64,000 bases of DNA from Daphnia carinata (lineage: Eukaryota > Arthropoda > Branchiopoda > Diplostraca > Daphniidae), in the NCBI RefSeq assembly GCF_022539665.2, contig NW_026712464.1, forward strand, positions 62,001 to 126,000. Reading direction: 5' to 3'. A program made the translations under genes and the position numbers. Of this stretch, positions 42,601 through 53,580 are shown piece after piece. Position 1 is the stretch's first letter, and each line of letters starts with the position of its first letter. The notes under the pieces were generated by a model. The model worked only from the letters and a program-made list of their open reading frames with translations. It searched no databases and was not told the DNA's origin.

Positions 42601-45600
42601 TACACGTATATTTCATGCTGTTTGAATGTAGATATTGAAACTGATTCTATAACACTATATTCACATTGAATACACGTATATTTGATGCTGTTTGAAGGTA
42701 GATATTGAAACTGATTCTATTACACTATATTCACATTGAATACACGTATATTTGATGCTGTTTGAATGTAGATATTGAAACTGATTCTATAACACTATAT
42801 TCACATTGAATACACGTATATTTGGTGCTGTTTGAATATAGATATTTAAACTGATTCTATAACACTATATTCACATTGAATAAACGTATATTTGATGCTG
42901 TTTGAATGTAGATATTGAAACTGATTCTATAACACTATATTCACATTGAATACACGTATATTTGATGCTGTTTGAATGTAGATATTGAAACTGATTCTAT
43001 AACACTATATTCACATTGAATACACGTATATTTGATGCTGTTTGAATGTAGATATTGAAACTGATTCTATAACACTATATTCACATTGAATACACGTATA
43101 TTTGATGCTGTTTGAATGTAGATATTCAAACTGATTCTATAACACTATATTCACATTGAATACACCTATATTTGATGCTGTTTGAATGTAGATATTGAAA
43201 CTGATTCTATAACACTATATTCACATTGAATACACGTATATCTTGATGCTGTTTGAATGTAGATATTGAAACTGATTCTATAACACTATATTCACATTGA
43301 ATACACGTATATTTGATGCTGTTTGAATGTAGATATTTAAACTGATTCTATAACACTATATTCACATTGAATACACCAATATTTGATGCTGTTTGAATGT
43401 AGATATTGAAACTGATTCTATAACACTATATTCACATTGAATACACGGATATCTTATGCTGTTTGAATGTAGATATTAAAACTGATTCTATAACACTATA
43501 TTCACATTGAATACACGTATATTTGATGCTGTTTGAATGTAGATATTTAAACTGATTCTATAACACTATATTCACATTGAATACACGTATATTTCATGCT
43601 GTTTGAATGTAGATATTTAAACTGATTCTATAACACTATATTCACATTGAATACACGTATATTTGATGCTGTTTGAATGTAGATATTTAAACTGATTCTA
43701 TAACACTATATTCACATTGAATACACGTATATTTCATGCTGTTTGAATGTAGATATTGAAACTCACTGTATTACACTATATTCACATTGAATACACGTAT
43801 TTTATGCTGTTTGAATGTAGATATTGAAACTCACTGTATCACACTATATTCACATTGAATACAGGTATATTTGATGCTGTTTGAATGTAGATATTGAAAC
43901 TCACTGTATCACACTATTCACATTGAATACACGTATATTTCATGCTGTTTGAATGTAGATATTGAAACTCACTCTATTACACTATATTCACATTGAATAC
44001 ACGTATATTTCATGCTGTTTGAATGTAGATATTGAAACTGATTCTATAACACTATATTCACATTGAATACACGTATATTTCATGCTGTTTGAATGTAGAT
44101 ATTTAAACTGATTCTATAACACTATATTCACATTAAATACACGTATATTTCATGCTGTTTGAATTTAGATATTGAAATTGATTCTATAACACTATATTCA
44201 CATTGAATACACGTATATCTTATGCTGTTTGAATGTAGATATTGAAACTGATTCTATAACACTATATTCACATTGAATACACGTATATTTGATGCTGTTT
44301 GAATGTAGATATTGAAACTGATTCTATAACACTATATTCACATTGAATACACGTATATTTGATGCTGTTTGAATGTAGATATTGAAACTCATTGTATAAC
44401 ACTATATTCACATTGAATACACGGATATTTGATGCTGTTTGAATGTAGATATTAAAACTGATTCTATAACACTATATTCACATTGAATACACGTATATTT
44501 GATGCTGTTTGAATGTAGATATTTAAACTGATTCTATAACACTATATTCACATTGAATACACGTATATTTCATGCTGTTTGAATTTAGATATTTAAACTG
44601 ATTCTATAACACTATATTCACATTGAATACACGTATATCTTATGCTGTTTGAATGTAGATATAGAAACTGATTCTATAACACTATATTCACATTGAATAC
44701 ACGTATATTTCATGCTGTTTGAATGTAGATATTGAAACTGATTCTATAACACTATATTCACATTGAATACACGTATATTTATGCTGTTTGAATGTAGATA
44801 TTGAAACTCACTGTATCACACTATATTCACATTGAATACAGGTATATTTGATGCTGTTTGAATGTAGATATTGAAACTCACTGTATCACACTATATTCAC
44901 ATTGAATACACGTATATTTCATGCTGTTTGAATGTAGATATTGAAACTGATTCTATTACACTATATTCACATTGAATACACGTATATTTCATGCTGTTTG
45001 AATGTAGATATTGAAACTGATTCTATAACACTATATTCACATTGAATACACCTATATTTGATGCTGTTTGAATGTAGATATTTAAACTGATTCTATAACA
45101 CTATATTCACATTAAATACACGTATATTTGATGCTGTTTGAATGTACATATTGAAACTGATTCTATAACACTATATTCACATTGAATAAACGTATATTTC
45201 ATGCTGTTTGAATGTAGATATTGAAACTGATTCTATAACACTATATTCACATTGAATACACGTATATTTGATGCTGTTTGAATGTAGATATTTAAACTGA
45301 TTCTATAACACTATATTCACATTGAATACACGTATATTTTATGCTGTTTGAATGTAGATATTTAAACTGATTCTATAACACTATATTCACATTGAATACA
45401 CCAATATTTGATGCTGTTTGAATGTAGATATTGAAACTCATTGTATTACACTATATTCACATTGAATACACGTAAATTTATGCTGTTTGAATGTAGATAT
45501 TGAAACTGATTCTATAACACTATATTCACATTGAATACACGTATATTTGATGCTGTTTGAATGTAGATATTTAAACTGATTCTATAACACTATATTCACA

Positions 45601-48083
45601 TTGAATACACGTATATTTCATGCTGTTTGAATGTAGATATTAAAACTGATTCTATAACACTATATTCACATTGAATACACGTATATTTGATGCTGTTTGA
45701 AAGTAGATATTTAAACTGATTCTATAACACTATATTCACATTGAATACACGTATATCTTATGCTGTTTGAATGTAGATATTGAAACTGATTCTATAACAC
45801 TATATTCACATTGAATACACGTATATTTGATGCTGTTTGAATGTAGATATTTAAACTGATTCTATAACACTATATTCACATTGAATACACGTATATTTGA
45901 TGCTGTTTGAATGTAGATATTGAAACTGATTCTATAACACTATATTCACATTGAATACACGTATATTTCATGCTGTTTGAATGTAGATATTGAAACTGAT
46001 TCTATAACACTATATTCACATTGAATACACGTATATTTGATGTTGTTTGAATGTAGATATAGAAACTGATTCTATAACACTATATTCACATTGAATACAC
46101 GTATATTTCATGCTGTTTGAATGTAGATATTGAAACTCACTGTATTACACTATATTCACATTGAATATACGTATATTTGATGCTGTTTGAATGTAAATAT
46201 TGAAACTGATTCTATAACACTATATTCACATTGAATACAGGTATATTTGATGCTGTTTGAATGTAGATATTGAAACTCACTGTATCACACTATATTCACA
46301 TTAAATACACGTATATTTCATGCTGTTTGAATGTAGATATTGAAACTCACTGTATTACACTATATTCACATTGAATACACGTATATTTCATGCTGTTTGA
46401 ATGTAGATATTGAAACTGATTCTATAACACTATATTCACATTGAATACACGTATATTTCATGCTGTTTGAATGTAGATATTTAAACTGATTCTATAACAC
46501 TATATTCACATTAAATACACGTATATTTGATGCTGTTTGAATGTAGATATTGAAATTGATTCTATAACACTATATTCACATTGAATAAACGTATATTTGA
46601 AGCTGTTTGAATGTAGATATTGAAACTGATTCTATTACACTATATTCACATTGAATACACGTATATTTGATGCTGTTTGAATGTAGATATTTAAACTGAT
46701 TCTATAACACTATATTCACATTGAATACACGTATATTTCATGCTGTTTGAATGTAGATATTGAAACTGATTCTATAACACTATATTCACATTGAATACAA
46801 GTATATTTGATGCTGTTTGAATGTAGATATTGAAACTGACTGTATAACACTATATTCACATTGAATACACGTATATTTCATGCTGTTTGAATGTAGATAT
46901 TGAAACTGATTCTATAACACTATATTCACATTGAATACACGTATATTTGATGCTGTTTGAATGTAGATATTGAAACTGATTCTATAACACTATATTCACA
47001 TTGAATACACGTATATTTGATGCTGTTTGAATGTAGATATTCAAACTGATTCTATAACACTATATTCACATTGAATACATGTGTATTTGATGCTGTTTGA
47101 ATGTAGATATTGAAACTGATTCTATAACACTATATTCACATTGAATACACGTATTTCTTATGCTGTTTGAATGTAGATATTGAAACTGATTCTATAACAC
47201 TATATTCACATTGAATACACGTATATTTGATGCTGTTTGAATGTAGATATTTAAACTGATTCTATAACACTATATTCACATTGAATACACGTATATTTGA
47301 TGCTGTTTGAATGTAGATATTGAAACTGATTCTATAACACTATATTTACATTGAATACACGTATATCTTATGCTGTTTGAATGTAGATATTGAAACTGAT
47401 TCTATAACACTATATTCACATTGAATACACGTATATTTCATGCTGTTTTAATGTAGATATTTAAACTGATTCTATAACACTATATTCACATTGAATACAC
47501 GTATATTTCATGCTGTTTGAATGTAGATATTGAAACTCACTGTATTACACTATATTCACATTGAATACACGTATATTTGATGCTGTTTGAATGTAGATAT
47601 TGAAACTGATTCTATAACACTATATTCACATTGAATACAGGTATATTTGATGCTGTTTGAATGTAGATATTGAAACTGATTCTATAACACTATATTCACA
47701 TTAAATACACGTATATTTCATGCTGTTTGAATGTAGATATTGAAACTCACTGTATTACACTATATTCACATTGAATACACGTATATTTGATGCTGTTTGA
47801 ATGTAGATATTGAAACTGATTCTATAACACTATATTCACATTGAATACACGTATATTTCATGCTGTTTGAATGTAGATATTTAAACTGATTCTATAACAC
47901 TATATTCACATTAAATACACGTATATTTGATGCTGTTTGAATTTAGATATTGAAACTGATTCTATAACACTATATTCACATTGAATACACGTATATTTGA
48001 TGCTGTTTGAATGTAGATATTGAAACTGATTCTATAATTCTATATTCACATTGAATACACGTATATTTCATGCTGACACTATA
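39645..48083 (+). repeat. 70-bp satellite array, first segment
   Basis: About 120 tandem monomers of 70 bp: TCACATTGAATACACGTATA, TTTGATGCTGTTTGAATGTA, GATATTGAAACTGATTCTAT, AACACTATAT. From about 40140 the units differ at only one to four positions. The first 400 bases are irregular (TATTTGATTGTCGAACTG units) and clearly older. Two monomer types occur: A with CTGATTCTATAAC (most) and B with CTCACTGTATYAC (minority). Position 30-32 alternates GAT/CAT/TAT. The array is interrupted by Copia at 48084. Confidence 0.98.
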
Positions 48084-48421
48084 TGTTGAAGTATAATATC
48101 AAACTCATGCACATCCTTGTATTACTGGTTATCCCGACCCTTCTGTTATTGTTAGAGTTGTCACACTCAAGCGCATTATTGTATTGCTGTTTATTCCGCC
48201 CTCTCCAAGGCTGCCTCTAAACAGCATACCGGGCCCGGCAAGTCTTCAAGCTGGAGAGAAACGACACAAATCTCTCTCTCTCTTGTTCCAGATCTCAGCA
48301 AGGTACATTCCTCTTTCTTGATGTGGTTAACTTGATATGTTAGTCTTGCAATACATTCTACTGTCAGTCATCAACTTATCGTGCCCTTGTTAACTTACAC
48401 TACCAATTAATAATTCCAACA
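48084..48421 (+). repeat. Copia 5' LTR
   Basis: Starts TGTTGAAGTATAATATC and ends with CCAACA, so the terminal TGTTG/CAACA inverted repeat is intact. It is 338 bases long. The TATAATATC near the start is weak as a TATA box. It is followed immediately by the primer-binding site. Confidence 0.95.
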
Positions 48422-48436
48422 GGTTATGGGCCCAGG
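48422..48436 (+). promoter_or_regulatory. Copia primer-binding site
   Basis: GGTTATGGGCCCAGG directly follows the LTR. Copia elements use an internal fragment of initiator methionine tRNA, whose complement contains GGTTATGGGCCCAG, so this matches the known Copia type. Confidence 0.85.
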
Positions 48437-48499
48437 TATTACGTGACTATTGATTATATTTAACTATATTTGTTTAATTGTAGTGTGAAAAGAAAAAAA

Positions 48500-48643
48500 A
48501 TGACGACCACAACTGGCACGACCAAAGATATCATCAAGTTTGACGGTTCAAACTTTCCATCATGGAGATTCGGGATATGGATCTTTTTGGAAAAGAACAA
48601 GCTTACGAGAGTTGTTGATGGAAGTGAAACTGAGCCCAAACCG
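48500..48643 (+). CDS. Copia gag N-terminal exon
   Basis: ATG at 48500 opens a frame with MTTTTGTTKDIIKFDGSNFP then SWRFGIWIFLEKNKLTRVVD, the usual start of a Copia gag (F.G.NF..WK...). A stop occurs at 48689, inside what is probably an intron, so I end the exon at CCG, 48643. The next codon on the proposed spliced message is ATC at 49141. The frame also runs open upstream of the ATG, without a Met. The join is phase 0. If splicing does not occur, this is just a short open frame and the gag is broken. Confidence 0.6.
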
Positions 48644-49140
48644 GTAATATCACCTATAAATCATCAGACATACACATATTCCAAAACATGACTGACAAGA
48701 TGCTTGCTGAGATATGATTTGCTGAATTGCTTTCTTTCCACTGGAAATCTGGTGATGCGGGTACAGCACTAATTGCAACCCAGTACTTAACACATTTCCA
48801 CTTTAAAACCAAGTGATGCGAGTTAAAGCAATTCCTGCAAAATGTGTAAATATTCCACTAAACAGTGATGCAAGCCCTCGAATACTTATGTAACATAAGT
48901 GAATATACCCACTAAATAGTGATGTTTTTTTTTTCAAACGACTTACGCAATGTAAGTGATTTCACCACTGAAAGTGATACAAGTCTCAATAACCTATGCA
49001 ACATAAGTTAACACAATCATTGTGTATTATGATGCAGCTAAATCAACCAAAATGATCCGTCATAATATTGACGTTAACAAGTACCAAACACATCAGCATT
49101 ACTAACTATTGACTATATCTCTATCTTCTCAAAATTCTAG
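48644..49140 (+). other. candidate phase-0 GT-AG intron in Copia gag
   Basis: The interval begins CCG/GTAATATC and ends TCTTCTCAAAATTCTAG/ATC, with a pyrimidine-rich tract and a possible branch site CTAAC near 49103. It joins two gag frames in phase 0 and removes several stops. It contains five degenerate 55-60-base units with small inverted repeats (CCACT...AGTGATG). It might instead be an insertion that has ruined the gag. Confidence 0.5.
48738..48990 (+). repeat. five degenerate 54-60-bp hairpin repeats
   Basis: CCACT...GTGATG-type inverted units start near 48738, 48798, 48855, 48909 and 48965. Between them sit palindrome-like CTTATGTAACATAAG elements (CTTATGTAACATAAGTG, CTTACGCAATGTAAGTG, CTATGCAACATAAGTT). 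Each could fold into a small hairpin in RNA. Confidence 0.65.
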
Positions 49141-52100
49141 ATCTTGGATGAATCTGGATCGATAGTTAACAACGAGCACATCGAGAATTGGAAGCAGAAA
49201 GATGTTGATGCTAGATCAGCCATCTATTCAACAATCAAAAGTGATTTACAAGTCACACTTCATGGATGTCACACTGCTGTTAAGATGTGGGAGAAAATCC
49301 AGACAGAATATGCAGAGACGGCAGCCGAGAACAAACACCTCTTGATGGCCAGATTCTTCGAATATAAATTTCAAGAAGGTCAATCAGTTATGGGGTTCAT
49401 ATCGACTATTGAACAAATGGCAGCACAACTTCGAGAGTTGGATTCTCCAGTTTCAGATCTACAAATTATGGCCAAGATCATTATGTCCTTACCACCAAGT
49501 TTTAGACATTTTCACTCTGCCTGGGACAGCGTGCCATCAAACGACAAAACCATCATGCTGCTAACCTCACGTCTCATCAAGGAAGAGAAAATGACAAAGC
49601 TATACAACAAAGACAAGCCTGATCCAGGAGACTCAGCTTACTTCGCGGGGAACTCGGCTCAACCATTCAAACTACAAAATCCGTACGAGCGCCAGTATTT
49701 CACGCAGCCAAGTGGAAATTTCAGAGGAAGCTACTCGAGCCAACGAGGAAGATTCCGTAATGGTGGAAGAGGACACAACTACCGAGGAAGAGGAAATGGG
49801 CGTTCCTGGCGCATTTGTGACTACTGCCACTTCCCCGGCCACTTGATCTCAGAGTGCCGCAAGCGAAAGCGAGCAGAAGGAATGCAGCAAACGTCCCAAG
49901 AAAAGCCAAATCATCAACAACAAGACTTTGGCTATTCCTCTTCAATCTCCTTTGCTGCCAGACGATCATTCGATTGGTTTGCAGATTCCGGCGCAACTCA
50001 CCATATGACAGATAAGCGCTCAATCTTGTGGAACTTTGAAACAGTGGAACACAATACCTGGTCTGTTTCCGGAATTGGCGGTGTAAAACTCTACGCTCAT
50101 GGAAAGGGTGACGTTCACCTAATATCTACTGTGAATGGCCAAATCCTTCGAGGCACTATCAAAGGAGTGCTCTACGTACCCGAGATCGGAACAAACCTTT
50201 TTTCCATTGTCTCGGCAACTGAATCTGGATCCGAAGTACATTTCGTGGATGAAACCGTATCTTTCTCAAGGGGAGGAAGAATAGAAATCGAAGGCCAGAG
50301 AGTCGGCAACACACTTTACTACCTGAACATCGGAGCACAAGAGGTGCCTCAGTGTGAAGCCTACACAGCAAAAAAAGGCACAACACTCACCACCTGGCAC
50401 CAACGCTTCGCCCACCTAAACTGCAGCAACGTTCAAAAAATGGTATCCACAAACTGCGTTGAGGGACTTGGAACACCAATCAATGATGTCGATGCCTCCG
50501 TGCCATGCCATGGATGTGCACTTGGAAAAATGCATCGTTTTTCTTTTCAAGCTGGAAGGACAAGAGCAACAGAAGTTGGGCAACTGGTCCACTGCGACAT
50601 CTGTGGACCCATGCAAGTGACCACCCCAAGCGGTTCACGTTACTTCGCTGTTTTCAAGGATGATTACAGTCGATGGACCGTTACAAGAATTCTCAAACTG
50701 AAATCACAACTGACTGAAGCTCTACAAGATTTCGTTGCACAAGTAAAAAATGAGACAGGAAAGGAGGTGAAAACCATTCGCTCGGACAATGGAGGAGAAT
50801 TTCTTTCAGGTGAACTTGTACGTTGGTTAAGGAAGCTGGGCATCCGTCATGAAACAAGCACTCCCTACACGCCTCAGCAAAACGGTGTAGCTGAGAGAGC
50901 AAACCGGACTCTCATGGAGGCTGCTAGAAGTCAAATGTATGCCAAGAAAATACCTATTGAACTGTGGGGGGAATCGCTAGCCTGTGCGACTTACGTTCTA
51001 AATCGATCCATATCAAGTTCTTCTGACAAAACACCTTTTGAACTCTGGTTTAAAAGAAAACCCATTGTCTCCCATCTCAGAATCTTTGGAGCCCTGGCTT
51101 ACGTGCACGTCCCGGACTCTACAAGGAGGAAACTCGACGCCAAAGCTCAAGAGTGCATCATGGTGGGATACAGCGAAACCTCGAAGTCATATCGAACCTG
51201 GAACCCAACTACACGCAGAATCACCACTAGTCGTGATGTGGTGTTCGATGAAGGGAAGTACATCACTACCAAAGAATCATCTGATTACCAGATCACTTTT
51301 CCATCCGAAGAGCAGGTTGAAATGAGAGAAGAAAATGAGATGAAACACATCTTTCACTGTGGGGATGAAAAGGCGGCGCCAATTAGCAAACCAGGTGAAA
51401 ACATTGAATCAGCACCAGATCCTGATCCGGAAGGAACAACAACTAACAAGGAGGTGGACGATGAAGATGCATGGCAAAACCAATCGGTACTAGACAACGG
51501 TGAAGAACGTCAAGACGCGGAAAGGCATGGAATGCAGTACCTGGAACATCAACCTGACGCCCCAATCACTACACTCAGACGGTCCACTCGCACCCGAGTA
51601 CCGACAGAAAAATACAAACAATACATGGGACTGGCCTCAATGGCGTCCGAAGGTACGGAGCCTCAAACCCTGGAAGAAGCCATGTCGTCCAAGGACGGGG
51701 AACTATGGAAAGCTGCCATCCAAGAAGAATTTGATTCATTAATGAAGAATGGGACATGGATTCTCACGACTCTTCCAGAAAACCGAACAACAATTAAGAA
51801 CAGGTGGTTATTCAAAGTGAAGGCAGGACACAACAACACTCCGGAACGCTTCAAGGCAAGACTTGTAGCCAAGGGCTACACACAGAGGCAAGGGTTTGAT
51901 TATGAGGAAACCTACGCCCCAGTAGTCAAACACGACACCCTGAGGATCACCTTAGGGCTAGTTGCCTCACTTGATCTCGAAATGATACAACTTGACGTCA
52001 AAACAGCGTTTCTATATGGCCACCTTGAAGAAGAAATTTACATGGATCAGCCGGAAGGGTTCGTCACAGCTGGAATGGAGTCTCAAGTATGCAAACTGGT

Positions 52101-53145
52101 AAAGTCTCTATACGGCCTAAAACAGGCACCAAGATGCTGGAATATAAAATTTAATGAATTCCTTTTGAAGTTTGGTCTCACGCGTTCCACTGCTGACCAG
52201 TGCATTTACTTCCGTCGTCAAGGGGAGGAATTTACAGTTGTAATTATATTTGTTGACGACGGATTAGTCTGCAGTAACAAGAAGGAAACTCTTCACAGCA
52301 TCCTGGAACACCTGAGAGCACAGTTTGAAATGCGAACTATGCCAGCTGATCGATTTCTCGGACTAAATATCCTGAGAAACCGCGAACAACGACTCCTTTC
52401 CGTCACACAAAATCACTTTACAGAAACCGTTCTTCGGAAGTTTAACATGTCCGATTGCAATCCAAGGTCAACTCCAGCAGATCCAGGTACAAAACTCAGC
52501 TCAGAAATGGGACCGAAAAGTGACGAAGAAAAGAGAGCGATGTCATCAGTGCCGTACCAGGAAGCAGTGGGATCGCTAATGTATATCATGACAATGACTC
52601 GACCTGACATTGCATACGCAGTGGGTCAAGTTGCTCAACACTGCCAAAATCCTGGTCCTGCTCATTGGAATGCCATCAAACGAATCCTGTCATACTTAGC
52701 TGGAACTCTTCACTATGGTATATGCTTTACCCCTAAAGAGTCAAGTTCAATTACAGGATACGCAGATGCTGACTATGCCGGAGACCTTGAAAAAAGACGA
52801 TCAACCACCGGATTTGTTTTCCTACTCCATGGAGGTCCCGTAGCTTGGGCAAGCAAGCGCCAATCGTGCACAGCATTATCAACAACAGAGGCCGAGTACA
52901 TGGCGGCTTGTGAGGCGTCGAAAGAAGCAAACTGGTTGTCTCGGCTGCTACACGAAATCACAGGACAGGAGGTCAACCCCATCAAACTTCTCAGCGACAA
53001 TCAGAGCGCCATACGGCTTGTATACAACCCGGAATATCATCAGCGCACCAAGCATATTGATGTCAAATTCCACTTTGTGCGTGAGCAACAAAGTAAGGGA
53101 ATTGTTGACATCAAGTATGTAAGCGGAGAAAAACATAGAACATAG
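49141..53145 (+). CDS. Copia gag-pol polyprotein (main exon)
   Basis: One open frame of about 1,330 residues carries, in order: the gag helix domain (about 1-170), an arginine/glycine-rich segment (190-220), a CCHC knuckle CDYCHFPGHLISEC (about 224), and an aspartic protease with WFADSGATHH (D near 281). A zinc-binding pre-integrase motif WHQRFAHLN...CHGC follows (417-455), then integrase with D near 483, D near 546 and E near 583. RT has FVDD near 1035 instead of the usual YVDD. RNase H has YADADYAGD near 1205 and TTEAEYMA near 1249. The frame ends at HRT near 53145. A tandem CATAGAA duplication around 53132-53145 shifts the frame about 35 codons before the expected end, so the conserved ADIFTKPLP tail is read in another frame. 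Size and order match Copia polyproteins. Confidence 0.95.
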   Translation: MLDESGSIVNNEHIENWKQKDVDARSAIYSTIKSDLQVTLHGCHTAVKMWEKIQTEYAETAAENKHLLMARFFEYKFQEGQSVMGFISTIEQMAAQLRELDSPVSDLQIMAKIIMSLPPSFRHFHSAWDSVPSNDKTIMLLTSRLIKEEKMTKLYNKDKPDPGDSAYFAGNSAQPFKLQNPYERQYFTQPSGNFRGSYSSQRGRFRNGGRGHNYRGRGNGRSWRICDYCHFPGHLISECRKRKRAEGMQQTSQEKPNHQQQDFGYSSSISFAARRSFDWFADSGATHHMTDKRSILWNFETVEHNTWSVSGIGGVKLYAHGKGDVHLISTVNGQILRGTIKGVLYVPEIGTNLFSIVSATESGSEVHFVDETVSFSRGGRIEIEGQRVGNTLYYLNIGAQEVPQCEAYTAKKGTTLTTWHQRFAHLNCSNVQKMVSTNCVEGLGTPINDVDASVPCHGCALGKMHRFSFQAGRTRATEVGQLVHCDICGPMQVTTPSGSRYFAVFKDDYSRWTVTRILKLKSQLTEALQDFVAQVKNETGKEVKTIRSDNGGEFLSGELVRWLRKLGIRHETSTPYTPQQNGVAERANRTLMEAARSQMYAKKIPIELWGESLACATYVLNRSISSSSDKTPFELWFKRKPIVSHLRIFGALAYVHVPDSTRRKLDAKAQECIMVGYSETSKSYRTWNPTTRRITTSRDVVFDEGKYITTKESSDYQITFPSEEQVEMREENEMKHIFHCGDEKAAPISKPGENIESAPDPDPEGTTTNKEVDDEDAWQNQSVLDNGEERQDAERHGMQYLEHQPDAPITTLRRSTRTRVPTEKYKQYMGLASMASEGTEPQTLEEAMSSKDGELWKAAIQEEFDSLMKNGTWILTTLPENRTTIKNRWLFKVKAGHNNTPERFKARLVAKGYTQRQGFDYEETYAPVVKHDTLRITLGLVASLDLEMIQLDVKTAFLYGHLEEEIYMDQPEGFVTAGMESQVCKLVKSLYGLKQAPRCWNIKFNEFLLKFGLTRSTADQCIYFRRQGEEFTVVIIFVDDGLVCSNKKETLHSILEHLRAQFEMRTMPADRFLGLNILRNREQRLLSVTQNHFTETVLRKFNMSDCNPRSTPADPGTKLSSEMGPKSDEEKRAMSSVPYQEAVGSLMYIMTMTRPDIAYAVGQVAQHCQNPGPAHWNAIKRILSYLAGTLHYGICFTPKESSSITGYADADYAGDLEKRRSTTGFVFLLHGGPVAWASKRQSCTALSTTEAEYMAACEASKEANWLSRLLHEITGQEVNPIKLLSDNQSAIRLVYNPEYHQRTKHIDVKFHFVREQQSKGIVDIKYVSGEKHRT

Positions 53146-53247
53146 AAAAAATAGCCGACATCTTCACAAAACCACTTCCAGCCCCTCGATTTAAACAAAT
53201 GCGGAATGGACTCGGAATAATGAAGTCTCTGTCAGGGCATTCCGTTT

Positions 53248-53256
53248 GAGGGGAGG
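53248..53256 (+). promoter_or_regulatory. Copia polypurine tract
   Basis: GAGGGGAGG immediately precedes the 3' LTR start TGTTGAAG. It would prime plus-strand synthesis. Confidence 0.85.
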
Positions 53257-53580
53257 TGTTGAAGTATAATATCAAACTCATGCACTTCCTTGTATTATTA
53301 GTTATCCCGACCCTTTTGTTATTGTTAGAGTTGTCACACTCAAGCGCATTATTGTATTGCTGTTTATTCCGCCCTCTCCAAGGCTGCCTCTAAACAGCAT
53401 ACCGAGCCCTGGCAAGTCTGTCAAGCTGTATAGAAACGACTCGGATCTCCCTCTCTCTCTTGTTCCAGATCTCAGCAAGGTACATTCCTCTTTCTTGATG
53501 TGGTTTAACTTGATATGTTGGTCTTGCAATACATTCTACTGTCAGTCATCAACTTATCGTGCCCTTGTTAACTTACACTA
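53257..53580 (+). repeat. Copia 3' LTR, terminally truncated
   Basis: It matches the 5' LTR from TGTTGAAG to TTACACTA and then passes directly into satellite GTAGATATTG. The last 19 or so bases including CAACA are absent. It keeps the CT-rich stretch near 53448. AATAAA is not obvious. Confidence 0.92.

Larger units (their letters stand above)
48084..53580 (+). mobile_element. Copia-type LTR retrotransposon, nearly intact
   Basis: A 5.5-kb element inserted in the satellite. It has a 5' LTR (48084-48421), a Copia-type primer-binding site, a gag-pol reading frame, a polypurine tract and a 3' LTR (53257-53580). Integrase precedes RT, which is the Copia order. By eye the two LTRs differ by about 13 substitutions and a few single-base gaps over roughly 320 bases (about 95% identical). 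It is young compared with every other element here. The last 19 or so bases of the 3' LTR are missing, and no target duplication is visible. Confidence 0.97.
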
